NCBI GenBank assembly: GCA_041399155.1 | Contig: JAWKTI010000007.1 | Location: 186,001-250,000 of the forward strand | DNA length: 64,000 nt | Source of the DNA: Zavarzinella sp. | GTDB lineage: Bacteria; Planctomycetota; Planctomycetia; Gemmatales; Gemmataceae | Reading direction: 5' to 3' | Shown: in pieces, positions 18,697 to 26,633 of the stretch | Layout of the letters: each line of letters begins with the position of its first letter | Numbering within the stretch: position 1 is the stretch's first letter | The notes under the pieces: generated by a model | Database searches by the model: none | The model's input: only the letters and a program-made list of their open reading frames with translations | What the model was told of the DNA's origin: nothing | Translations under genes and position numbers: made by a program

Positions 18697-18740
18697 GGCC
18701 GCAGACGCCGCCCCAGGAACTTCCCCAGCTGAAGACTAAC

Positions 18741-19108
18741 GGTTTAATTCAACTCACTTAAATTATTTCATCTGTGAAAGCTAAAAGTGCTTATTCAACG
18801 CGCAAAGATAGCGTCTGACGTGGGTATCTTTTGCAAAAATTCCCCCAGACCTGTTCTTCATAAAATTGTCAAAAACCTGCTCTTTCCATTCACGCAACAG
18901 TGGGTTCCACCTTTTTCAACTCATACTCCAGCACTTTTACCAGACGGTGCAACTGTTTTTCGTGACGGGCATTTACTTCCGCAGCAAAAGATCATTCCTG
19001 CTAATTCGTGGAATCTCCCTCACATGCAAAAGAAAAGGAGGGGAATTCAATTTTCCCATGTTGCTTCAGGCACGAAGTGCCGTCTAGGAAAAGCCCGGTC
19101 CGTGAGGG
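18741..19108. other. AT-rich spacer left of the IS element
   Basis: No supported gene lies here. The right end holds one arm of a 22-bp inverted repeat (19067-19088), itself a small hairpin, and the left copy of the IS target duplication (19099-19108). Confidence 0.5.
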
Positions 19109-20620
19109 CCATTGGTGTGAAGGTCTTGAACTGCTGGGAGGATTTGGCTAAGTTCTTTAAGAGTAAGGTTTTATGTTTTGTCAAGGATTGACAGATGACT
19201 TCAAATTCATTCGCTTCAGAGGCTTTATCACGCCTACCTTTAGCCGAAGCCGCTTTCCTCATGCTTGATGACATTTTCCAAAATAATACGCTTGAAGCGA
19301 TCTATCAATCAAATCGTGGACGCACCTACACTCGTATTTTGACATTCTCTTCATTTTTCCAATTGTTGCGAGATTCACTGATTTCTCCCGATCACTCTGC
19401 CAGGGCTCGTCTGATCGATGCATCTGAAAACGGTGAATTGCCTACATCGCTCAAAGCGTTTTATGACAAATTAGCGCATATGCCGCCAGAGGTTGGGGCG
19501 GGGCTCCTTTCGCATTCCTATCGGGCTATTTCAAAGCTTTTGCCAAGAAAAATGACTTCTAAATTACCAAAATCTCTTTGCAAACTTACTGTTGTCGCCG
19601 TTGATGGCAAAGTAATTAAGCATACGATGCGCGCCTTCTTCCTTTAAGAATAAGCAAGCAAAATGCATCAAAATTGCTTGGAGGGAAAGCACTTGTTGCA
19701 GTGAATCTGAGTACTGGTCTGGTAATGGAAATGGCTTCGGAATTGGATGGAGAAGCAAGTGAAACACGCTTGTTAGCTCCACTTTTGCAACAGCTGAAAG
19801 ACCATTGCGGCGAGAAATTAATTGTGGCGGATCGATGCTATGGTTTCTACAAGCATATTGCAATGATCAAGGATGACGGGTGCCATTTTGTTTTACGAGT
19901 TGCAAGCATTACCCAATTTATTCAAGATCCGAAAAACCAGCGAGAATTGGCAAAGACCGATATGGCCGAAAACTTATCGAAGAACATGGCTGGATCACAA
20001 GTCAAAAGAATACGAAATTGATCGCAGTACGCCGACTGAGCATTATCCGCGATAAAGTGCAGATACAACTACTAACAGACCTGACCGATTCGAAACGATA
20101 CCCTGCAGACGACATCGCAGAGATATATCGCTATCGTTGGGATATTGAGCGTGTATACGCGACGATTACAAAAGTGTTTCAGTTGCGTCACTTGATAGGT
20201 ACCAGTCCAGAGGCTGGTTTAATACAAGCATCGCTTTGCCTCATTTTATTTAACATTACAGAAGCAATCAAATGGCATATTTCGGTCGGAAACGGAAAGA
20301 AAATAGATGAAGTATCTGGCGAAATGCTCTGGCGAGATATCCGAGATGAGGTGATGGCCGCAACGCGATTGCTTCGAACGCGCGATGTGCAGATGCTGCT
20401 TCAAGGGATCAAACAAGAAGTGGGGATATTAGAAAGACTAACTGAATTATTGGGCAATCTGTGGAAAAAGAAGTGGGCAAAAAGCAAAGTAGGGCGTACA
20501 GATCCTACAAAAATTCCAAATCCAAAACCCCAAAAACTGAAACAGACAACTTGCCACGATTCAGTCTTTAGGGTGATGAAGCGAGCAAAAAAATGATGTC
20601 CAAGACCTTCACATCAATGG
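19109..20620 (+). mobile_element. IS4-type insertion sequence, 1512 bp
   Basis: The left end CCATTGGTGTGAAGGTCTTG and the reverse complement of the right end (20601-20620) match at 19 of 20 bases. The element is flanked by identical 10-bp copies TCCGTGAGGG (19099-19108 and 20621-20630), a target duplication within the IS4-family range. The target was itself a palindrome, CCCGG-N10-CCGGG. The transposase inside is broken. Confidence 0.85.
19195..20596 (+). pseudogene. IS4-family DDE transposase, two frameshifts
   Basis: Three consecutive frames together encode an IS4-like transposase. Frame 1 (19195 to about 19640) carries the first catalytic Asp in VVAVDGK. Frame 2 (about 19640-19965) carries GGKALVAVN and the second Asp in IVADRCYG. 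Frame 3 (about 19960-20596) carries YRYRWDIERVYATITK with the catalytic Glu. Frameshifts lie near 19633-19645 and near 19955-19970. With two shifts in different places this is more likely decay than programmed frameshifting, although sequencing errors cannot be excluded. All three catalytic residues remain. Confidence 0.82.
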
Positions 20621-21165
20621 TCCGTGAGGGCCGGGTAATATATGCCTACAATGTAGCAGGCCTGTAAGGCCGTCTGATTGCATTGAATCGAATCACCAAA
20701 ATAATTTGTCGCAAAATTGAGTTTTAGACGGCCTTACAGGCCTTAGACTGTTTTTCTGATAAACCCCCCAGGCCTTCCGGCCTGGGCTATACCTAGACGG
20801 CACTTCGTGCCTGCAGCAGGTTAACTGCCCGGTAGTTATAGCTACTTTGTTGTTAGCTTATATTTGCGTATCTACCCCGCGACTCGGCATGAGTTAAACC
20901 AAAATCATTTTGAAATTCGGTGTTTCTGGTATTGTTTGATCCAACCGCGGCTAACGCCGTCGGCTCACAATCCCAACCGAGGTTGGGTTTTAGACGGTTG
21001 TGTCTACAACCTTCATTCCCGCGAAGGCGGGAAACCAGTACTAAACACTTGAGTTGGCAACTCAACATCATTTTCTGTGAGCCGACGGCGGTAGCCGCGG
21101 TTTGCTTGATAGACGTTAAACCACCGATTTTCATATGAAATTGGGTTTAGATGAGAAATTTCACA
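20621..21165. repeat. REP-like palindrome cluster right of the IS
   Basis: An 18-bp perfect inverted repeat has arms 20658-20675 and 20726-20743. CCCAGGCC-ttcc-GGCCTGGG lies at 20768-20787. The right arm (20792-20813) of a 22-bp inverted repeat pairs with 19067-19088 across the IS. A second unit has 25-bp arms at 20945-20969 and 21076-21100 (one mismatch), enclosing the hairpin TTCCCGC-GAAG-GCGGGAA (21016-21033). No gene is seen. Confidence 0.8.
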
Positions 21166-23391
21166 TCATTCCTGCACGGGCATGCAGACCTGTTCCAGAA
21201 GCGTTTCGCATTTTTCCTGAATCAGTTCTGCCAGGTTCGGCAGTGGGGTGCCTTCTGGCAGCGATTCCTTCATTCCCGCAATCCAGCGTGGGAAGGAATA
21301 CATCGTGGACAATGACCCCACGGTGACCGGTTCTAACCGCACCATTTTGCCCGACCGTTCTGCTGTCTGCAGCAGGGTTTTGCTCTTGCCAGTCATCGTC
21401 AGGTCGTCTTCCGGTCGCAGCAGAATCAGGTGGTCGATAATCGCTGGTTCGGTGTTCAACACACTCAGTTTCACTTCCAGATCGCGTGGTTTGCCGGCAC
21501 CTTTCGCCAAAAACAGGCCAATGCCCACTTTCCATGGCTGGCCATCTTTGCAGGTCCAGTGGGCAATGCTTACCACGCCGTAGGTGGGGTGTTCGCCGAA
21601 GGTATATTCGGGCACCACGTGCTGCAACCGCCATGGGCCCAGTTTTACCCCGTGGTCGAGGCAGGTCAGCAGGAATTCCCCCAGGCCCGCCTGGATTTCG
21701 CGGGTGGCACCGGTTAAGGCACCTTCCGGCATCAGTTTGCGGGAGGCAGATCGCTGTTCCTGTGCCAGTAATTCGCTGATCGTTTCCCGATCCAGCGTGG
21801 AGGCACTGGCGGCAATTTCCAGTTCCTGTTCGGTGATCACTTCGATCGATTTCACCGTCACCGCTTCCGGCACCATCGGTGCGACAGGTGCCACCACTTC
21901 CGGTTCGGAAATTGCTTCGATTTCCTCTGGAGCAATCGTTGTAACTTCCTGCTCTGCAACAACTTCCGTTTCCGGTGTGGGTGTGCTGACCACATTAGCC
22001 ACACGGTTCACCAGGTGGGCCGAATTGTTCTCTTCCCCATACACCAGGTGGTCGAACAGGTGGCGACACTGCTGCAGCATATCCCGCAACGTGGGTTCGG
22101 TTGAAGCGATTCGGCGAATCTGCTCTTCCTTAAACGGATAGAGGGAATCGAAATCGCCGTAGTGCACCAATTCATTCAAACTGGCTTCCAAACGAGCCTC
22201 TACCACCTTACGCACCAGGTGCTCGGGTGGGGCTTCCAGTCGCAATGCCTTGATGGTGCCATGCTGAGGCACATGGACCGGGTTATTTAACCGATCCTGT
22301 ATATAACCATCAAGTGATGGAACAAAGCGGTTCCACAGGCCCCGTTCGGCAAAAATCAGGAAGCAAAGACCGTCGATCTGGTGCATCACCTGAACGATGC
22401 CAGCGAAAAACGCTTCTGCCACGCGGTGGGCATCTTCATTCCGGCGAGCCAGCAGCAAATCTTCCAACTGGTCGAACGCCACCACGACAGGAGTTTTCAG
22501 GGCGCGAAATACTTCCATCATTACTTTAAACAGTGCCAGCACCAGATCCTGACGCGATGGCCGCACCTGAAATGGCATTTCCACAAATTCGTGGGTAAGG
22601 AAACTGGCCAGTTTCGATTCATCCCGCAACAGGTAGGAACGCGAGAAACCTTTGAAGATTTCCCGCCGCATCATGCCTGCGGTGTTGTGGGTTTCGGTGC
22701 TGTCGACGTACTTTTCGATTAATTCCTGCACTGCTTCCACCTTCAGGCCAGCTTCGGTGATTGCCTGATGGATCGGCAGCGATTTTTTCCCTAACTGCTT
22801 GTGGCCAGTGATGTTATCGATCAGCCATTGGGCGCGTTCCAGTGCCTGACTGTGGCCCAAACCAAGCTTTCTCGCCCACCGACCCAAGCCGGGTGCGGGG
22901 AACAGATCCAGTTTTTCTTCGGTGGTCAGACGGTGCAGGGCGTTGGCCAGCACGCGACGCACCACGTGTTCCCCCACGTAATCGAGTGGGCGGGCCCCAC
23001 GTTGTTTGCCGCCACCCAGCAGGGTATCGATAATCTGGAACAGCAGGTATTCCAGAAAATCGGCGTCTTTCTGATAGACACCGGGGGTGACCAGTAATTG
23101 CCAGTCGCCATCCCCACCGTGCTTGATGGAGTGCAGCAAGTGGGTTTTACCCGCACCTTTGTTCCCCAGAATCGGCACCACTTCCGAGTGGGTCGTGGGG
23201 TCGTAGCGGTATAAATCGATGATTTGCAGCAATAATTCACGTTCCGCGGCATACAAATCCGGCACGTGAAACCTGGCGCAAACCTCATCGTCAGGGTTTC
23301 TGGCAAAATAATTGCGAAATGGGTTTCCGGCCCTTCGCAGTGCTTCCAATGCCCGTCCGTGGTTTGTTCCCGTCATCATGGTGCCAGCCAT
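21166..23391 (-). CDS. Large orphan P-loop ATPase with C-terminal domain of unknown function
   Basis: The protein has 741 residues. Walker A is GNKGAGKTHLL (about residues 75-85) and Walker B is VVVAFDQLEDLL (about 295-306), typical of AAA+/STAND-like ATPases with an Orc/KAP flavour. A Glu/Val/Pro-rich linker (about 465-540) separates the ATPase from a beta-rich C-terminal domain (about 560-741). ATG 23391 is preferred over ATG 23412 because GGGAGGG precedes it closely. The gene is alone between palindromes and a divergent P-type ATPase. DNA handling or defence is possible, but only the ATPase is evident. Confidence 0.78.
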   Translation of the reverse strand: MAGTMMTGTNHGRALEALRRAGNPFRNYFARNPDDEVCARFHVPDLYAAERELLLQIIDLYRYDPTTHSEVVPILGNKGAGKTHLLHSIKHGGDGDWQLLVTPGVYQKDADFLEYLLFQIIDTLLGGGKQRGARPLDYVGEHVVRRVLANALHRLTTEEKLDLFPAPGLGRWARKLGLGHSQALERAQWLIDNITGHKQLGKKSLPIHQAITEAGLKVEAVQELIEKYVDSTETHNTAGMMRREIFKGFSRSYLLRDESKLASFLTHEFVEMPFQVRPSRQDLVLALFKVMMEVFRALKTPVVVAFDQLEDLLLARRNEDAHRVAEAFFAGIVQVMHQIDGLCFLIFAERGLWNRFVPSLDGYIQDRLNNPVHVPQHGTIKALRLEAPPEHLVRKVVEARLEASLNELVHYGDFDSLYPFKEEQIRRIASTEPTLRDMLQQCRHLFDHLVYGEENNSAHLVNRVANVVSTPTPETEVVAEQEVTTIAPEEIEAISEPEVVAPVAPMVPEAVTVKSIEVITEQELEIAASASTLDRETISELLAQEQRSASRKLMPEGALTGATREIQAGLGEFLLTCLDHGVKLGPWRLQHVVPEYTFGEHPTYGVVSIAHWTCKDGQPWKVGIGLFLAKGAGKPRDLEVKLSVLNTEPAIIDHLILLRPEDDLTMTGKSKTLLQTAERSGKMVRLEPVTVGSLSTMYSFPRWIAGMKESLPEGTPLPNLAELIQEKCETLLEQVCMPVQE

Positions 23392-23599
23392 TGAACCCTC
23401 CCAGTTCATCAATCAGTTCTAATCCTTTTTTTCGACCAAATCGGCACGGGAACATCAGTGGAAGTTGCAGAAAGTGCGGTTAAAATCGTTAAATTGGGAA
23501 TTCTGGGCATTTTGGAATGCGGTCAACGACTGAAAATATGCGTCAGCAAATCCCATATCTTTAGTAAATAGGATCATTGTTTGGAATTACGGAGCCAAC

Positions 23600-25522
23600 T
23601 TGCCAGCATCCCCAGGTAAAGCAGAATCGGCTGCAAACAACCCTCCCACCAATCAATGGTGGGCTGTTGTCAATAAATTCTGGCATCGGAAATCCCGCGT
23701 AATCGCCATTTTCGCCAGTCTGGCGATCGCTGTACATCTTCTGCTTCGATTTGCGTTTGGTGCGGAGTTCGCCACCCACCAAATGCCTCTATGGATTACG
23801 CTAATCTTTGGTGGTGTTCCACTCGTGTGGGATCTGCTGCAAAAACTGCTTAAAGGCGACTTTGGCTCCGATCTGCTGGGTGGCATCTCCATTGTGACTT
23901 CCGTACTGCTGGGAGAATATCTGGCAGGTTCGATCATTGTGCTGATGCTTTCAGGTGGTGAAGCGCTGGAACAATATGCCTTGCGCAGTGCTTCATCGGT
24001 GCTGGCGGCACTGGCAAAACGCCTGCCTTCGATTGCCCACCGAAAGCGGACTGGGGAGATTGCCGATATTCCACTGGATGAAATCGACGTGGGTGACACG
24101 CTGGTCATCTACCCACATGATATCTGTCCAGTGGATGGAGAAGTGATCGAAGGCCATGGTGTGATGGATGAATCATTTCTGACAGGTGAACCATTTCAGA
24201 TTACCAAAACATCCGGTTCGCCAGTGATCTCAGGTGCCATCAATGGTGAATTTGCCCTGACCATCCGTGCAACAAAGCGAGCGGTGGACTCTCGCTACGC
24301 CAAAATTATCGAAGTCATGCGGGAATCGGAATCCACCCGGCCCGAGTTACGGCGACTGGGGGATCGATTGGGTGCAATTTACACACCTGTTGCCCTGAGT
24401 GTTGCCCTGATCGCCTGGCTGATCAGTGGGGAAGCGATCCGTTTTCTGGCGGTGCTGGTGATTGCGACACCCTGCCCACTGCTGATTGCGATTCCGATTA
24501 CGATCATCGGTTCCATTTCGCTGTGTGCACGGCGGGCCATCATCATTAAAAGCCCACTGGCACTGGAACGGATTTCTGAATGTCGGACGGCGATTTTTGA
24601 TAAAACCGGCACGCTGACTTACGGCGAGCCAGGCCTGACGGAACAATTCGTTGCACCCGGTTTTCAACAAAAAGAACTGTTGACTCTGCTTGCCAGTCTG
24701 GAACGATATTCCAAACATCCTCTGGCCAGTGCCATTCTGAATGAAGCGACCTCACAGGGAATTTCGCTGCTGGAAGCCAGTAATGTGGCAGAACTGCCTG
24801 GCCAGGGGCTGCGTGGTACCGTTGCAGGGAATACTGTCCTGGTCACCAGTCGAAAAAAATTACTGGCGCAGCAATTTGCCGGAGTAGAGAACCTCCCACC
24901 GAATGCTGGTGGGCTGGAATGTGTGGTCGTGGTCGATGATCAGTTTGCCGCACTGTTTCGGTTTCGGGATGCCCCACGTGCCGAGAGCCATTCCTTTGTC
25001 AGCCATCTGGGGCCCAGGCACCAGTTCACGCGGGTGATGATTGTATCTGGGGATCGCGAATCGGAAGTGAAATATCTGGCAGAACAGGTGGGGATCACGG
25101 AACTGCATGCCCAGAAAAGTCCGGAAGAAAAACTGGCGATTGTGCGGCAGGAAACCAGTGCAGCAAAAACGCTTTATGTGGGTGATGGCATCAACGATGC
25201 GCCCGCAATGATGGCTGCCACAGTGGGGATGTCCATCGGCCAGAACAGCGATGTGACAGCCGAAGCGGCCAGCGTGGTGGTGATGGATAACTCGCTGCAG
25301 AAAGTGGATGAGTTTATGCATATCAGCCGCCGGATGCGAATTATTGCTCTGCAGTGCGCTGTCGGCGGCATGGCATTGAGCATCATTGGGATGTTGTTCG
25401 CCGCAGCAGGGTATTTAAGCCCCGTTACTGGGGCCATTTTGCAGGAAATCATCGATGTGCTTGCGGTTATGAATGCTCTACGTGCGGCCTGGCCTCCAAA
25501 GGTCCTCCACGACCTGCATTAA
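23600..25522 (+). CDS. P1B-type heavy-metal-transporting P-type ATPase
   Basis: The protein has 640 residues. Family motifs are FLTGEPFQ (actuator), ATPCPLL in the metal-site helix (C292), the phosphorylated D334 in DKTGTLT, and GDGINDAPAMMAA. No N-terminal heavy-metal-binding domain is present. The TPCP variant replaces the usual CPC or SPC, so the transported metal is uncertain. The start is a TTG with GGAG five bases upstream; no better ATG lies before the first helices. It is monocistronic and divergent from the orphan ATPase. Confidence 0.88.
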   Translation: MPASPGKAESAANNPPTNQWWAVVNKFWHRKSRVIAIFASLAIAVHLLLRFAFGAEFATHQMPLWITLIFGGVPLVWDLLQKLLKGDFGSDLLGGISIVTSVLLGEYLAGSIIVLMLSGGEALEQYALRSASSVLAALAKRLPSIAHRKRTGEIADIPLDEIDVGDTLVIYPHDICPVDGEVIEGHGVMDESFLTGEPFQITKTSGSPVISGAINGEFALTIRATKRAVDSRYAKIIEVMRESESTRPELRRLGDRLGAIYTPVALSVALIAWLISGEAIRFLAVLVIATPCPLLIAIPITIIGSISLCARRAIIIKSPLALERISECRTAIFDKTGTLTYGEPGLTEQFVAPGFQQKELLTLLASLERYSKHPLASAILNEATSQGISLLEASNVAELPGQGLRGTVAGNTVLVTSRKKLLAQQFAGVENLPPNAGGLECVVVVDDQFAALFRFRDAPRAESHSFVSHLGPRHQFTRVMIVSGDRESEVKYLAEQVGITELHAQKSPEEKLAIVRQETSAAKTLYVGDGINDAPAMMAATVGMSIGQNSDVTAEAASVVVMDNSLQKVDEFMHISRRMRIIALQCAVGGMALSIIGMLFAAAGYLSPVTGAILQEIIDVLAVMNALRAAWPPKVLHDLH

Positions 25523-25898
25523 TCCAATCCGCGGTTAGCGGCATCGAACCGTAAGCGCCAGTGACATAATAACTGTGTTAGCAGTGGTTGCCTTCATAGC
25601 CCGCAGCGCAAGCAAGGGAGTTTCTTATTTATCCCACGCAAAGACGCGAAGACGCAAAGCGAAAACAACAATCATACGAGCGAGAAATATAGAACTGCCG
25701 GTGTCACTTTGCCATCACGAGCTGGTGCGTGAGCGGAGGACAATTACTGGATGTGCCGCAGCCCACACTAATTGTGGATTGTCTTTCCTGATATGATGGC
25801 ACATCTGTACATACCTTCCCTGCAGGGAGCCTTGTCAAGCGTTAAAAACAAACTATGTTAATAGATTAGGTTCGAATATGACAGCCAGGAGCTCTACG
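25523..25898. other. Spacer with 8-bp tandem repeats
   Basis: There is no gene. Three direct 8-base units ACGCAAAG, ACGCGAAG, ACGCAAAG occupy 25636-25659. The rest is unremarkable. Confidence 0.6.
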
Positions 25899-26342
25899 AT
25901 GCCGCGTAAGAAAAAGTCTGCCGACAATCCGGACATCGATGATGAATTGGATGAAGAGCTTGATGAGACTGAAGAAGTCGATGAGCTTGATGATGATATC
26001 GACATCGAAGACGATGACATCGACGAAGAAGATATAGATATCGATGATGAAGATCTCGACGAAGAGATTATCGATCCCATCGAAGATGAGGATGAAGACG
26101 AGGATCGTCCGAAAAAGAAGAAAAAGCCCAAAGCCAAAGCCGCACCCAAGAAGCCACGTGCGTCCAAGAAGAATCAGCGCATGAAGGCAGTGTGGGTGGT
26201 GTACGATAACTCGAACAAATCGGTCGAAACTTACCCGTACAACCAGAAAGAAGCGGCAGAGCAGTATATTGTGGAAAAGACCGATGAAAAGAAATCGTTC
26301 TTCCTGCAACTGGTCAAAGTTCCTCTCGAAGAAAAGAAATAA
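25899..26342 (+). CDS. Acidic low-complexity protein with basic linker and small C-terminal domain
   Basis: The protein has 147 residues. A short Lys-rich N-terminus is followed by about 75 residues made almost only of Asp, Glu and Ile, then a Lys/Pro/Ala-rich basic stretch, then a conserved-looking globular end (about residues 95-147: AVWVVYDNSNKSVETYPYNQ). The charge pattern suggests a disordered polyanion tethered to a small domain, possibly a nucleic-acid mimic or a chaperone tail. Start ATG 25899 has AGGAG at good spacing; an in-frame ATG at 25878 does not. Confidence 0.72.
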   Translation: MPRKKKSADNPDIDDELDEELDETEEVDELDDDIDIEDDDIDEEDIDIDDEDLDEEIIDPIEDEDEDEDRPKKKKKPKAKAAPKKPRASKKNQRMKAVWVVYDNSNKSVETYPYNQKEAAEQYIVEKTDEKKSFFLQLVKVPLEEKK

Positions 26343-26633
26343 CCTTTCCCGATCGGCTCCTCAACGATCGTTCGCCCTTGCCACAGTTCTGCGACAATCA
26401 AATTAGTGGTTTAATTTTCAGTATTTTTCAATTTTAGTGAAACTTTTTCTACTCTTTGTGCGTCTTAATACTGTTCATAATTCCAATTCATGGAATTTAT
26501 GACCAGTTGATGAGAGAATATTCATGAGTGAAAATTCATTAAAGCCAGGTGCGGTCCCAAAATTCGATTCCCCTTCACCAATTTCACCTTTTCGGCTATT
26601 CCACCACGGGTGGCTGTTGTGGAGTGGGTAATT
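26343..26633. other. Intergenic spacer
   Basis: This AT-rich spacer precedes the large secreted protein gene. No convincing gene or hairpin was seen. Confidence 0.45.

Larger units (their letters stand above)
16793..18740 (+). mobile_element. Integron-like gene-cassette array without integrase (CALIN)
   Basis: Three small same-strand genes in a GC-rich block are separated by two related attC-like sites. The left edge is a core-like GTTAAGGC (16793-16800). The right edge is a GACTAAC (18734-18740), followed by abruptly AT-rich DNA. Each gene starts 14-33 bases after a core site, as in integron cassettes. No tyrosine recombinase gene is in the window. The known CALIN class fits this layout; mobility itself is inference. 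Confidence 0.6.

Noticed and set aside
18787..19191. 134-codon frame left of the IS
   Set aside because: Low-complexity composition; it runs across the IS terminal repeat and target duplication, with no RBS.
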